From Anaerolineaceae bacterium (lineage in GTDB: Bacteria > Chloroflexota > Anaerolineae > Aggregatilineales > Phototrophicaceae): a stretch of 64,000 nucleotides of DNA. Position 1 is the stretch's first letter; each line of letters opens with the position of its first letter. The stretch is from positions 124,001 through 188,000 of the forward strand of contig WGMX01000008.1 in assembly GCA_016124855.1 (NCBI GenBank), written 5' to 3'. This document shows positions 1 through 8,870 of the stretch, piece after piece. The notes under the pieces are model-generated. The model was not told the origin of the DNA and made no database searches. It saw only the letters and a program-made list of their open reading frames with translations. Position numbers and translations under genes: made by a program.

Positions 1-305
1 GGTTTAGCTGCTCCCTTTACCCCTTCCCAACAGGTTAGAATATCTTTTTCGCGCGCACGGGCAAGCCCGCAGATTACCGGGCCATTGGCCGTACCGACTT
101 CATGGGCGATACGTTGAACCGCAGCCAGATCATCAGGCGATGCAGCCGGAAAACCAGCTTCAATAATATCGACACCCAAGTTCGCGAGCTGGCGGGCAAT
201 TTCCAACTTTTCAGCACTGCTGAGTGTGGCACCGGGACTCTGTTCGCCATCACGCAGGGTGGTATCAAAAACACGGACTAAGTTGTTATCAATCTGTACA
301 GACAT
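1..305 (-). CDS. leuA: 2-isopropylmalate synthase, N-terminal part (cut by window edge)
   Basis: Condenses acetyl-CoA with 2-oxoisovalerate, the first committed step of leucine synthesis, in the cytoplasm. I translated it from the ATG at 303-305: the first 101 residues carry the family hallmark [13 protein letters not shown] at about residues 14-26, which forms the metal and substrate site of the TIM barrel, followed by the typical [11 protein letters not shown] stretch. The rest of the gene lies beyond position 1. It is the last visible gene of the ilv operon, 184 bases behind ilvC in the same direction. Its own ribosome site (GAGAGG) sits rather far from the ATG, and a small ORF with a much better site overlaps its start (see 278-385), so translational coupling is possible. 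The family assignment is firm; the alternative homocitrate or citramalate synthase is less likely in this operon but cannot be excluded from the N-terminus alone. Confidence 0.9.
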   Translation of the reverse strand, partial: MSVQIDNNLVRVFDTTLRDGEQSPGATLSSAEKLEIARQLANLGVDIIEAGFPAASPDDLAAVQRIAHEVGTANGPVICGLARAREKDILTCWEGVKGAAK

Positions 306-385
306 GTTAGGGTGATCCTCTCTTTAACTGGTTCATGCTTACGAATGGTTCTTGTTTTAAGGTCAGCAAGGCCATCTTCGGACAT
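278..385 (-). other. Possible 35-codon ORF overlapping the leuA start
   Basis: An ATG at 383-385 is preceded on the minus strand by AAGGGGGTGGTCTG, nearly a full match to the anti-Shine-Dalgarno consensus AAGGAGGTG and far better than the site in front of leuA. The 35-residue reading frame runs through the leuA start codon in another frame and stops at 278-280, 25 bases inside leuA. The peptide has no recognisable domain and no enrichment in Leu. The arrangement could serve translational coupling to leuA, or be chance. Confidence 0.3.
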
Positions 386-489
386 CAGACCACCCCCTTT
401 CGCATACTACACCATCGACATCATCCATGTTTTTGATCCCCAAAATGTTAATCAGAGAAAGCGCTGGTTTTGGACGTGCAAAAAACGAT

Positions 490-1512
490 TTAGCTTCCAG
501 AACTTGCTTCTTGCTTGACCCGCTTGGCATTCAAGAAAGGCATCATATCGCGCAAGTTCGCGCCGACCTCTTCAATTAGCAAACTGTGTTCTTTGTTACG
601 GCGAGGAAGGAAGTTCGGGCGACCATTCTTCACTTCAGCAATCCATTCACGGGCAAACGTGCCGTCTTGAATACGTGTAAGAACGCCAGCGAATTCTTCC
701 TTTACCATACCTTCAACTTGATCACCTACAACGTAACCACCGTATTCAGCGGTATCACTGACGCTGTACCACATGTAGCTCAAGCCACCTTGATACAGCA
801 GGTCAACGATCAACTTGAGTTCATGCATACATTCGAAGTAAGCAACTTCCGGTTGATAACCAGCCTTCACCAGTGTTTCGAAGGCGGCGCGGATGAGTCC
901 GGTTACACCGCCGCAAAGGATGGTTTGTTCACCGAAAAGATCGGTTTCGGTTTCTTCCTTGAATGTGGTCTCGATTACACCCGCGCGGGTGCAGCCAATA
1001 GCTTTGGCATAGGCCAAGCCGAGTGCGTGAGCCTTGCCAGTTGCATCTTGGTGTACAGCCAACAAACCGGGAGTACCTGCGCCATCTTTAAACACTTCAC
1101 GGACACGGTGACCGGGCGCTTTTGGCGCAACCATCGTCACATCGACATTTGCAGGTGGCTTAATTTGACCGAAGTGGATATTGAAACCATGTGCGAACAT
1201 CAACATGCTGCCGGGCTTCAGATTCGGCCCAATATCCTGCGCGTAGACTTCGGCCTGCTTGGTGTCGGGGATGAGAATCATCACAACATCAGCCTGTTTG
1301 GTGGCATCAGCTACCGAGAGCACTTCTAACCCATCAGCTTTGGCCTTTTCAGCGCTCTTGCTACCGGCGTGAAGGCCAACAACCACTTTCATCCCACTGT
1401 CCTTAGCATTTAAGGCATGAGCGTGACCCTGACTTCCATAGCCGATGATAGCAATGGTCTTGCCATTCAGCAGCGAAAGGTCAGCATCTTTATCGTAAAA
1501 CATCGTTGCCAT
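490..1512 (-). CDS. ilvC: Ketol-acid reductoisomerase, class I
   Basis: Isomerises and reduces 2-acetolactate or 2-aceto-2-hydroxybutyrate to the dihydroxy acid, the second common step to valine, leucine and isoleucine. The 340 residues match class I enzymes in length. The N-terminal Rossmann domain has [12 protein letters not shown] (about residues 24-35) and a cofactor loop with GSKS, the serine pattern usual for NADPH. The C-terminal knotted domain has DLFGEQ, with the Mg-binding Asp and Glu, and [11 protein letters not shown]. The start is supported by GAGGGAG nine or so bases upstream. It follows the methyltransferase gene by 97 bases, a gap holding a small hairpin (AAAGGGC/GCCCTTT at 1536-1553). 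Confidence 0.97.
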   Translation of the reverse strand: MATMFYDKDADLSLLNGKTIAIIGYGSQGHAHALNAKDSGMKVVVGLHAGSKSAEKAKADGLEVLSVADATKQADVVMILIPDTKQAEVYAQDIGPNLKPGSMLMFAHGFNIHFGQIKPPANVDVTMVAPKAPGHRVREVFKDGAGTPGLLAVHQDATGKAHALGLAYAKAIGCTRAGVIETTFKEETETDLFGEQTILCGGVTGLIRAAFETLVKAGYQPEVAYFECMHELKLIVDLLYQGGLSYMWYSVSDTAEYGGYVVGDQVEGMVKEEFAGVLTRIQDGTFAREWIAEVKNGRPNFLPRRNKEHSLLIEEVGANLRDMMPFLNAKRVKQEASSGS

Positions 1513-1609
1513 TTAAATTTATATCTCCCTCATATAAAGGGCAGTCGCCCTTTTTCGCTTAAAATGAACCCGCATCAGGTTCACTGTCATGCCGTAATTG
1601 TAACCAAAG

Positions 1610-2386
1610 TTAATCGTTTCGCCGCCCCCGAATCAAAGCGCCGGGAATCTGGAAACGATAGTTTGGTTGAACGTCCATCGCGTTACGTACTTCTGCGGGC
1701 GCACCATCAAACAATGTTTTGATCATGGATACGCTAGGGGCTGGTGTCGCCATACGAAATACCCACGCATCAAAATCGAGCGGAAGCTGCCATGTGTACA
1801 GCACTTCCGGCGTAAAACCAGCATCACGGAACATGTGATTCCACTGCGTGATGCTGTGATCACGCACGTGAGATGGATCACGAATCAGTTCAATCGTTTG
1901 CAAGAATGTATCGAGTGTTGGAGCTTCGTCGGCAACAATGTCACTTAAGATAAATTGGCCACCGGGTTTCAATACTCGTCGAAATTCGGCCAAAGCGCGC
2001 GCCGGATGCGGCCAATGATGAGCACTGTAGCGAGAAACCACACGATCAAACGTAGCATCGTCGAACGGCAGCATTTCCACATCGCCATGTTGAGTCGTCA
2101 AATTGGTGACACCCCGGTCAGCCGTAAGCCTATTCACCTGTTCAAGCATCGAAAGAGTAAGGTCATAGGCAATCACTTCAGCAACTTGGGGCGCAAAGGC
2201 AAGCGCCGTATGCCCTGCCCCACAACCCGCGTCCAAAACTTTTTCTGTGCCCGAAAGTTCGGCAAGCTGCACCATACGGTTCATATCTTCCCCGCTGGCG
2301 TGAACTGTGCTAGTAGCATAGTTGGCTGCTACGTTACCGAACTGCTGCTGAACTGATGCCTTTACATCCTGCATGATTGAACTCAT
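1610..2386 (-). CDS. Class I SAM-dependent methyltransferase, substrate unknown
   Basis: A Methyltransf_11-type enzyme of about 258 residues. The SAM-binding motif I VLDAGCGAGHTALAF lies near residues 50-64, followed by an acidic motif (IAYDLTLSMLEQV), the GDVEMLPF motif typical of the UbiE/arsenite-methyltransferase-like group, and RVLKPGGQFILSD. Substrate cannot be read from sequence. It sits between ilvN and ilvC in the same direction with short spacing, so it is probably cotranscribed with branched-chain amino acid genes, an unusual place for such an enzyme. The start is uncertain: the ATG at 2384-2386 follows AGGAGAA very closely; a GTG at 2396-2398 and an ATG at 2372-2374 are alternatives. 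Confidence 0.85.
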   Translation of the reverse strand: MSSIMQDVKASVQQQFGNVAANYATSTVHASGEDMNRMVQLAELSGTEKVLDAGCGAGHTALAFAPQVAEVIAYDLTLSMLEQVNRLTADRGVTNLTTQHGDVEMLPFDDATFDRVVSRYSAHHWPHPARALAEFRRVLKPGGQFILSDIVADEAPTLDTFLQTIELIRDPSHVRDHSITQWNHMFRDAGFTPEVLYTWQLPLDFDAWVFRMATPAPSVSMIKTLFDGAPAEVRNAMDVQPNYRFQIPGALIRGRRND

Positions 2387-2415
2387 TTCTCCTATCACCT
2401 GAAGTAAACGTTTAT

Positions 2416-2988
2416 TTATACGCCCGTTGCATCCAAATTTTCGGTTGCAATAGGCACATTGACGACTGGTTCATAATCGCTATCCAAAATACGGATACCA
2501 CGCCCCATCGCTACAACACCTGTCCGCACCATTTCCATAATGCCGATTGGCGAAAGTTCATCAATGAGCGCTTCTACAATGCTTTCCTGCGCGGTGATTT
2601 CGATGATTGCCACTTTAGGGCCAATATCGACAATACGGGCGGGATAACGGTCACAAATCATGGTCACACCATTGCGCGAATCCACATCATCGGTACGTAC
2701 TTTAATCAGAGCCAAGTCGCGACTGACAAATGGTTCTTCAGAGATCAACTTTACATCCAACACATTGACCAATTTGAACAAGTTGGCAGCGATACGCCTT
2801 CCGTTGCCTTTTTCGGCATCTACTACAATCGTCATACGCGAGATATTCGGATTATGTGTTCGGCCCACGGTTAAACTATCAATGTTAAAGTTACGACGAC
2901 GTAACATACTGGCAATTCGATTAAGGACACCGGGCAGGTTTTCAACCAGCGCTACGAGAATTTGTTTATTGGAATTTGGCTTGCTCAT
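2416..2988 (-). CDS. ilvN: Acetolactate synthase small (regulatory) subunit
   Basis: Regulatory partner of IlvB; binds valine and sets feedback sensitivity of acetolactate synthase. The 190 residues match the long bacterial form: an N-terminal ACT domain (ILVALVENLPGVLNRIASML, then NIDSLTVGRT and SRMTIVV, residues about 9-55) followed by the C-terminal ALS small-subunit domain with TRDDVDSRNGV-like and ITAQESIVEALIDEL segments. Its ATG overlaps the stop codon of ilvB (TAATG), so the two subunits are translationally coupled, as is common for this pair. Confidence 0.96.
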   Translation of the reverse strand: MSKPNSNKQILVALVENLPGVLNRIASMLRRRNFNIDSLTVGRTHNPNISRMTIVVDAEKGNGRRIAANLFKLVNVLDVKLISEEPFVSRDLALIKVRTDDVDSRNGVTMICDRYPARIVDIGPKVAIIEITAQESIVEALIDELSPIGIMEMVRTGVVAMGRGIRILDSDYEPVVNVPIATENLDATGV

Positions 2989-4691
2989 TATGCTTGCACC
3001 TCACCGGGCTTTGGACGGCGGAGCATGGCGTGTAAGTCTGCGCCCGCTGGAACCATTGGATACACGATTTCTTCTTTTTCGATGACATATTCGATCAGAA
3101 CTGGCCCTTCATGACTGCGGGCAAATTTGACCGATTCTTCGATTTCTTCGCGCTTAGACACGCGCATGGACGGGATACCATATGCTTGCGCTAGCGCCAC
3201 AAAATCAGGATTGAACATGGGTGTTGCCTGATAGCGTTCCTCGTAAAAGAACTCTTGCCACTGACGTACCATACCGAGAAAGCCATTGTTGAGTATAGCA
3301 ATATTGACCTTCACATTTTCTTGTTTGGCAGTCGCAAGTTCACACAAGGTCATTTGAAAACCACCGTCACCAACGATTGCCCATACTTCTTCGTCCGGTC
3401 GACCGAATTTCGCGCCGATTGACGCCGGGAAGCCAAAGCCCATCGTACCGAGTCCACCGCTGGTTAGCATGGTCGATGGACGTTGATGAGGATAATACTG
3501 TGCTTCTAACATTTGGTGCTGTCCCACATCACTAACGGTGATGGCATCACCTCCGGTATGCTTCCACAGATCGTTGATAACCTGCGCGCCAAGCAATTTG
3601 CCCTCGGTCACCTGATGCAGAATGTCCCGCTCATCACCGTCTTCTTGCCATTCACGAATCTGAGCAATCCACTCGCCATGCTTTTGGCCTTTTAGATCCG
3701 TTAAAAGTTGGGTCAGGACTGTTTTTACATCGCCCGCGATACCTACATCGACGCGAACGTTCTTATTGATCTCAGACGGATCAATATCGACATGGATTTT
3801 CTTCGAGTTTGGAGAGTAAGTTTTTAAGTTACCGGTGACACGGTCATCAAAACGCATTCCCAGTGCTATCAACAAATCCGCTTCTTGAATGGCAAAGTTA
3901 CAGGCTGCTGCTCCGTGCATTCCCATCATACCTACGGTTAGGGGGTGATTTTCTGGTATTGAGCCTTTGCCCAGCAGCGTTAATGTCACAGGAATTTGCG
4001 CGCGTTCGGCTAATTCTTGCAGTTCTTTGGAAGCACCTGCCATTACAAGTCCGTGTCCGGCTAAGATTACTGGTTTTTTTGCTTCCTTAATGAGTGCCAG
4101 CGCATCTTCGATCTGCTCATTGCTAGCATGTGTCGTGGGACGATAGCCCCGCAGCACAATCTCCCCTTCGGGGTATACAAATTCGGTCACAGCATTTTGT
4201 ATATCCTTGGGTATATCAATGAGTACCGGGCCGGGACGACCTGTACGGGCGATATGAAAAGCTTCCTTGATACTATAGGCCAATTCATTTACGTCTGTAA
4301 CCAAATAATTGTGCTTGGTAATCGGAATGGTAATGCCGGTAATGTCACATTCCTGAAAGGCATCCGAGCCGATGGCGCCGCGCGACACCTGTCCCGTAAT
4401 ACAAACGATTGGCGACGAATCCATCATAGCGGTGGCAATACCGGTGACCAAATTGGTCGCGCCGGGGCCGCTCGTGGCAATTGCGACACCAACTTTACCG
4501 GTAGCACGGGCATAGCCATCGGCCATATGCGCAGCACCCTGTTCATGCCGTACCAAAACATGCCGAAGCTGTGGATAACGGGTCATGGCATCATAGGTCG
4601 GTAAAATCGCACCGCCGGGATAACCGAACATGATCTCGACCCCTTCGCGGAGCAAACATTCCATCACAATTTCAGCGCCGCTCAGTTTCAT
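2988..4691 (-). CDS. ilvB: Acetolactate synthase large (catalytic) subunit
   Basis: ThDP-dependent enzyme that makes 2-acetolactate from pyruvate, or 2-aceto-2-hydroxybutyrate from pyruvate and 2-oxobutyrate. The 567 residues have the usual three domains: N-terminal Pyr domain with FGYPGGAILPTYDAM and the catalytic glutamate in RHEQGAAHMADGYARA (about residue 50), a central FAD-type domain, and a C-terminal ThDP-binding motif GDGGFQMTLCELATA ending in ILNN. The biosynthetic role, rather than catabolic, is supported by the linked ilvN. Fifty-three bases separate it from ilvE upstream. Confidence 0.97.
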   Translation of the reverse strand: MKLSGAEIVMECLLREGVEIMFGYPGGAILPTYDAMTRYPQLRHVLVRHEQGAAHMADGYARATGKVGVAIATSGPGATNLVTGIATAMMDSSPIVCITGQVSRGAIGSDAFQECDITGITIPITKHNYLVTDVNELAYSIKEAFHIARTGRPGPVLIDIPKDIQNAVTEFVYPEGEIVLRGYRPTTHASNEQIEDALALIKEAKKPVILAGHGLVMAGASKELQELAERAQIPVTLTLLGKGSIPENHPLTVGMMGMHGAAACNFAIQEADLLIALGMRFDDRVTGNLKTYSPNSKKIHVDIDPSEINKNVRVDVGIAGDVKTVLTQLLTDLKGQKHGEWIAQIREWQEDGDERDILHQVTEGKLLGAQVINDLWKHTGGDAITVSDVGQHQMLEAQYYPHQRPSTMLTSGGLGTMGFGFPASIGAKFGRPDEEVWAIVGDGGFQMTLCELATAKQENVKVNIAILNNGFLGMVRQWQEFFYEERYQATPMFNPDFVALAQAYGIPSMRVSKREEIEESVKFARSHEGPVLIEYVIEKEEIVYPMVPAGADLHAMLRRPKPGEVQA

Positions 4692-4744
4692 TCCATCTAT
4701 CTCCTAAACTCAGCCAATACCGGTGGGTATTGGAATAAATAGTT

Positions 4745-5683
4745 TCAATCGCCTGTGGCTGGTTCTGCCTGATGCACAGGCGTTAACCAACCGTATCGGT
4801 CTTCTTTTTGACCCGATGTAATTGCAAAAAATTCATCTTGCACTGCTTTTGTAATCGGCCCACGCTTGCCCGCGCCGACCTGAATGCGGTCAACAGAACG
4901 AATGGGGGTTACTTCAGCTGCCGTGCCAGTAAAGAAAATTTCATCTGCAATATACAGCATATCGCGCGAAATGGTTTCGAAACGGACTTCAACACCTTGA
5001 TCTTTCAATAATGTCAGAACAGTATCACGGGTAATGCCCATCAAAATGGATGCTCCTGCGCTCGGGGTATATACCACACCGTTCAATACAACGAATATAT
5101 TTTCGCCTGCACCTTCGCTGATGTTGCCGTTGTAATCCAATGCAATCGCTTCGCTGAAACCATTGTCGTGGGCTTCCATACTCATGAACTGACTGTTGAC
5201 GTACTGACCACCAATCTTGGCAAGAGACGATGCTGTATCTGGAGCCAAACGCCGCCATGAACTGACCTGTACGTCAACACCTTGATCAATGGCTTCCGGA
5301 CCGAGATAACGTCCCCATTCCATGGTGATGATAACCGCCTCAGTTGGGTTCTTACGACCTTCGACACCAAGTGCATTTGCCCCACGAAACAGAAGCGGAC
5401 GAATGTAGCACGATTCGTGTCCATTGCTGCGGATAATTTCCAAAATTGCGGCATTGATTTGGTCTTCGGTAAAAGGCACTTCCATACGCGAAATCTTGGC
5501 CGAGTTAAACAGACGACGTGTGTGAGGTTGCAAACGAAATACGGCTGGCCCCTGCGGGGTCGAGTATGCACGTATGCCCTCAAATACGCTTGAACCGTAA
5601 TGTAAGGCATGGGTCATTACATGTACGGTTGCATCTGCCCATGCTACTAATTTTCCATTTTTCCAGATGTATTCAGCAGGCAT
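4745..5683 (-). CDS. ilvE: Branched-chain amino acid aminotransferase
   Basis: PLP-dependent fold-type IV transaminase for the last step of valine, leucine and isoleucine synthesis. From the ATG at 5681-5683 the protein has 312 residues. It opens with the standard IWKNGKLVAW strand, has HYGSSVFEGIRAY near residue 28, RPLLFRG near 95, the PLP lysine in SSLAKIGGQYVNSQ (Lys156), and ISEGAGENIF. This start is chosen because GGAG sits seven bases upstream and homology begins here; a longer open frame upstream has no homology. It is the first structural gene after the attenuator at 5907-5928, with about 220 bases of leader between. Confidence 0.96.
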   Translation of the reverse strand: MPAEYIWKNGKLVAWADATVHVMTHALHYGSSVFEGIRAYSTPQGPAVFRLQPHTRRLFNSAKISRMEVPFTEDQINAAILEIIRSNGHESCYIRPLLFRGANALGVEGRKNPTEAVIITMEWGRYLGPEAIDQGVDVQVSSWRRLAPDTASSLAKIGGQYVNSQFMSMEAHDNGFSEAIALDYNGNISEGAGENIFVVLNGVVYTPSAGASILMGITRDTVLTLLKDQGVEVRFETISRDMLYIADEIFFTGTAAEVTPIRSVDRIQVGAGKRGPITKAVQDEFFAITSGQKEDRYGWLTPVHQAEPATGD

Positions 5684-5906
5684 TGTTATTCTCCATATAA
5701 AATAAAAATGCTTTCCTGATCGTACGGTGTTACCGTTTTGATTCGGAAAGCGCATTGTGAACATGGGACCGCGAATGGCGCATACTCTCAGCCGAACGAT
5801 AGGCGGCATGAGTGCAGCGCACCGATTCTTGATTAGAGTGCTGCTTCATCCATGTCGCCATAACTGTAAATTGCGTTCTCATGATCGTCCTATCAACCGA
5901 AACAAA

Positions 5907-5928
5907 AAGCCCCCTGCTTGGGGGGCTT
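5907..5928 (-). terminator. Attenuator terminator of the ilv operon leader
   Basis: On the minus strand an 8-bp stem AAGCCCCC/GGGGGCTT with a 6-base loop (CAAGCA) is followed at once by TTTTTG, a strong intrinsic terminator. It lies 40 bases after the stop of an Ile/Leu/Val-rich leader ORF and about 220 bases before ilvE. The segment GCTTGGG (minus strand, 5965 down to 5959), just after the leader stop, is exactly complementary to CCCAAGC (5922 down to 5916), which covers part of the terminator 5' arm and its loop. Pairing of these two would break the terminator, giving the antiterminator expected of leader-peptide attenuation. Confidence 0.85.
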
Positions 5929-5967
5929 CACTGTCTTCATTTGAGTGTCTAGTCAGCGCCCAAGCCG

Positions 5968-6045
5968 TTATATCCCGCAGGTAAGTACGAGTACAATAAG
6001 GCTAATAAGGCTAATGACAATCGCAATATTCTTGTGGCTGTTCAT
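5968..6045 (-). CDS. ilv operon leader peptide (attenuation)
   Basis: A 25-residue ORF starting MNSHKN. Of the next 19 residues, 13 are branched-chain: six Ile, four Leu and three Val, including the run LIVLVL at 16-21; it ends TCGI. The composition and position, between a promoter and an intrinsic terminator ahead of ilvE-ilvB-ilvN-ilvC-leuA, are those of a transcription-attenuation leader such as ilvL of enterobacteria. By the classical model, slow translation for lack of charged tRNA stalls the ribosome over these codons and leaves the antiterminator segment at 5959-5965 free, while a ribosome that reaches the stop covers it and lets the terminator form. The ribosome site is weak. Too short to have homologues by sequence search. 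Confidence 0.8.
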   Translation of the reverse strand: MNSHKNIAIVISLISLIVLVLTCGI

Positions 6046-6078
6046 TTAAACTGACCATTGACGAAATATAATGCGTAT

Positions 6079-6107
6079 AGAGTAACGAGGTTCACCAAAC
6101 TTGTCAA
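6079..6107 (-). promoter_or_regulatory. Probable sigma70-type promoter of the ilv operon
   Basis: On the minus strand a perfect -35 box TTGACA (6107 to 6102) is separated by 17 bases from a poor -10 box TACTCT (6084 to 6079). The predicted start, near 6072, would give a short untranslated stretch of under 30 bases before the leader peptide ATG at 6045. It lies behind argH, so the ilv operon has its own promoter, though read-through from argGH, which points the same way, is possible. Confidence 0.55.
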
Positions 6108-6146
6108 CCCTTTCACCCTAAAAGGTTCAAATTCGGTCAACATATC

Positions 6147-7547
6147 CTATTTCAATTGGATAGAGTGCACACCTTGGTGCTGGGCAAGCCAATTTTTGGC
6201 CGTTTCAATTTGCTGGCGAACCGCTTCGGGAGCGGTTCCACCGGCGGCCTTACGCTTGGCGACCGAAGCACCGAAATCAAACACATTCATGACATCAGCC
6301 GTGAATAAATCGGACAATTCCTGATAACTTTCGAGCGAAAGACCTGACAGGGCAGTTCCTTGGTCTGCTGCCATACGTACCGCCTGCCCTGAAATATGAT
6401 GTGCCTGACGGAATGGCAATCCTTTTCGCACCAAATAATCGGCAAGATCAGTTGCCAACATGTCCTCACCTAGCGCAGCTTTCAGCTTATCAGGATTAAG
6501 GTGAAGTGTTTTAATGATTGCGGTGACGACAGGCAGTAATAACACTACATTATCGACACTATCAAAAACTGCTTCTTTGTCCTCTTGCAAATCTTTATCG
6601 TAAGAACTCGGTAAGCCTTTTAGGGTTGCCAGCAATCCGGTCAAATTACCGATTAAGCGTCCAGCCTTACCGCGCGCTAATTCCATCGGGTCGGCGTTAC
6701 GCTTTTGCGGCATGATGCTGGAACCGGTACTGTAACGATCATTCAACGTGATATAGCCAAACAGCGGGTTGCTATAAATGATGACATCTTCGGCTAGCCG
6801 ACTGAGATGTGTTCCCACGAGTGCAAGCGCAAAAAGAAACTCGGCTACAAAATCACGATCACTTACTCCATCAAGGCTGTTTTGGGTAAATGCGTGGAAA
6901 CCGAGCTCCTGCGCTAACAGTGAACGGTCAACATCAAAAGGAGTTCCGGCCAATGCGCCCGATCCTAAGGGTGAGACTGCGGCGCGTTTGGCGATATCAC
7001 TCAGTCGATCACGATCGCGACTGAGCATCCAAAAGAAGCTCATGAGCCAATGTCCGGCAGTAATCGGCTGGGCAGGCTGCATGTGGGTATAACCCGGCAT
7101 CAACGTTTCGACGTGTTCGCTGGCTTTTTCAATGATCGCGGTTTGAGTATCCGCTAACAGCGCATCGACCTGTGCCATTGCCTCTAGTACCCATAACCGA
7201 AAATCAGTCGCAACTTGATCATTTCGGCTGCGACCGGTGTGTAATTTGCCGCCGACTGAGCCGACCAACTCGGTTAAACGGCGTTCGACCGCCGTATGAA
7301 TATCTTCATCACCATCCTTGAGTTCAAATGTACCACCTTCAAATTCTTTCAGCACAAGCCGTAAACCGTCAACTATGGTCGCAGCTTCATCATCGGTCAA
7401 AATACCAGCAGCTGCAATTGCCCGTGCATAGGCGATGCTGCCAATTATGTCCTGCTTATAGAAGCGCTTATCAAAACTGATGCTGTCTTGCAGCGCTCGG
7501 AGATCAGCATCACTCGGCTCCGAAAAAGCGCCACCCCATAACATCAT
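6147..7547 (-). CDS. argH: Argininosuccinate lyase
   Basis: Splits argininosuccinate into arginine and fumarate, the last step of arginine synthesis. From the ATG at 7545-7547 it has 466 residues, the usual length. It starts with LWGGAFSEPSDADL, has HTGRSRNDQVATD near 103, and the fumarase/aspartase superfamily signature GSSIMPQKRNAD at 275-286, which holds the catalytic serine loop. A longer frame reaching into argG has no homology before the MLWGG start. The start is four bases behind the argG stop, so the two genes form an operon. A second ATG directly follows the first. Confidence 0.96.
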   Translation of the reverse strand: MMLWGGAFSEPSDADLRALQDSISFDKRFYKQDIIGSIAYARAIAAAGILTDDEAATIVDGLRLVLKEFEGGTFELKDGDEDIHTAVERRLTELVGSVGGKLHTGRSRNDQVATDFRLWVLEAMAQVDALLADTQTAIIEKASEHVETLMPGYTHMQPAQPITAGHWLMSFFWMLSRDRDRLSDIAKRAAVSPLGSGALAGTPFDVDRSLLAQELGFHAFTQNSLDGVSDRDFVAEFLFALALVGTHLSRLAEDVIIYSNPLFGYITLNDRYSTGSSIMPQKRNADPMELARGKAGRLIGNLTGLLATLKGLPSSYDKDLQEDKEAVFDSVDNVVLLLPVVTAIIKTLHLNPDKLKAALGEDMLATDLADYLVRKGLPFRQAHHISGQAVRMAADQGTALSGLSLESYQELSDLFTADVMNVFDFGASVAKRKAAGGTAPEAVRQQIETAKNWLAQHQGVHSIQLK

Positions 7548-7551
7548 AAGC

Positions 7552-8802
7552 CTACTTATCCCCCTGCCTATAGCGGCTGTGCCCAGTCTGCTGAATGGCA
7601 AGTTGAGCATCCACCTTCAGTGGCAGGCCAAACAGGCGAATGAAGCCTTCGGCATCTTTCTGGTTGTAAACATTCTCTTCGCCAAACGAGGCATAATCTT
7701 GGCGATACAAACTGTAATCACTTTTGCGACCAGCAACTATCATATTGCCCTTATAGAGCTTAAGTTTTACCGTTCCAGTAACTTGTTCTTGGGTCACGGC
7801 GACGAATGCATCTAAAGCGTCGCGCAAGCGCGTGTACCATTGCCCGTTATAAACCAATTCCGCATATTTCTGGGCGATTAAGTCCTTATATTGTAGGCTG
7901 TACTTGTCAAGGCAGATTGCCTCCAACAGCGTGTGAGCACGATGCAACAACGTACCAGCTGGCGTTTCATAAACGCCGTGACTCTTCATGCCTACTAAGC
8001 GGTTCTCAACAATATCCGCGCGTCCGATGCCATGCGCACCAGCGACTTTATTCAGGTGCGAGAAGAGTTCAACTGGAGGCATGGTTTTGCCATCTACGCT
8101 AACTGGAACACCTTTTTCGAAGCCAATCTCGATATACTGGCCTTCTTCCGGCGCATTCTCAGGGCTAACGCTAATCTGATACATATCTTCTTCCGGCTCG
8201 TTCCAAGGGTCTTCCAACAGACCACCCTCGTGACTTAAATGGAAAAGATTTCGATCCCGGCTGTAAATTTTCTTTTCGGTTGCAGTGACCGGAACATTGA
8301 ATTCCGCCGCATAGGCAAGAGCGTCTTCACGACTGCGGATATCCCACTCACGCCAAGGCGCGACAATTTTCAATTTTGGATTAAGCGCCATGACAGTAAG
8401 TTCAAAACGAACTTGATCATTCCCCTTGCCGGTAGCGCCGTGCGCGATGGCATCCGCACCCTCTAGTTCAGCAACTTCTACAAGATGTTTAGCAATCAAC
8501 GGGCGCGCAAATGACGTTCCTAGCAGATAATCACGTTCATAAACCGCACCTGCCCTCAAAGTTGGGAAAACAAAGTCGGTTAGAAATTCTTCACGTAAAT
8601 CACGAATATAGAGTTTACTCGCCCCACTTTTTAGCGCTTTTTCTTCAAGCCCGGTGAGTTCTTCTTCTTGTCCCAAATCGGCACAAAAACAAATCACTTC
8701 AACATTGTTATAGTTGTTGCGAAGCCAAGGAACAATTACCGACGTGTCTAGCCCACCACTATAGGCCAGAACAACCTTCTTAATACCCTGCGTGTCTACC
8801 AT
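7552..8802 (-). CDS. argG: Argininosuccinate synthase
   Basis: ATP-dependent ligation of citrulline and aspartate to argininosuccinate. The 416 residues have the N-type PP-loop SGGLDTS at 15-21 near the start, the usual [13 protein letters not shown] citrulline/aspartate segment, and [18 protein letters not shown] further on. GAGAGGA stands about five bases before the ATG. It is the first gene of argG-argH. Its leader contains a terminator-like hairpin at 8832-8850 and a candidate promoter at 8871-8900. Confidence 0.97.
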   Translation of the reverse strand: MVDTQGIKKVVLAYSGGLDTSVIVPWLRNNYNNVEVICFCADLGQEEELTGLEEKALKSGASKLYIRDLREEFLTDFVFPTLRAGAVYERDYLLGTSFARPLIAKHLVEVAELEGADAIAHGATGKGNDQVRFELTVMALNPKLKIVAPWREWDIRSREDALAYAAEFNVPVTATEKKIYSRDRNLFHLSHEGGLLEDPWNEPEEDMYQISVSPENAPEEGQYIEIGFEKGVPVSVDGKTMPPVELFSHLNKVAGAHGIGRADIVENRLVGMKSHGVYETPAGTLLHRAHTLLEAICLDKYSLQYKDLIAQKYAELVYNGQWYTRLRDALDAFVAVTQEQVTGTVKLKLYKGNMIVAGRKSDYSLYRQDYASFGEENVYNQKDAEGFIRLFGLPLKVDAQLAIQQTGHSRYRQGDK

Positions 8803-8831
8803 AACATCCTCTCATACGCTTTTAAAGAAAA

Positions 8832-8850
8832 ACCCCGTTGGGTTCGGGGT
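8832..8850 (-). terminator. Terminator-like hairpin in the argG leader
   Basis: On the minus strand ACCCCG/CGGGGT (6 bp, 7-base loop AACCCAA) is followed by TTTTTC, the form of an intrinsic terminator. It sits 30 bases before the argG start and roughly 15 bases after the start predicted from the promoter at 8871-8900. No gene upstream on this strand needs a terminator here, because 9003 onward is transcribed the other way, so it may be a control element of argGH. I see no leader peptide or ARG-box-like operator. Confidence 0.5.
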
Positions 8851-8870
8851 GAATTGCGGTAATGTAGGTG

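Noticed and set aside
586..1329. A 247-codon open frame antisense to ilvC
   Set aside because: Opposite a well-conserved gene, no homology and no ribosome site; a codon-usage shadow.
1536..1553. Hairpin AAAGGGC/GCCCTTT before ilvC as a terminator
   Set aside because: On the ilv strand the bases after the stem are ATATGAGG, not a T tract; the T-rich side faces the other strand, where no gene ends.
4684..5683. T-box riboswitch ahead of the ilv genes
   Set aside because: I found no T-box bulge sequence (TGGNACCGCG-like) before the terminator; the leader ORF explains the region better.
5730..5882. A 50-codon ORF on the minus strand between the ilv attenuator and ilvE
   Set aside because: Rich in His, Arg and Ser with no recognisable pattern, no ribosome site, and no Ile/Leu/Val codon run; likely untranslated leader RNA.
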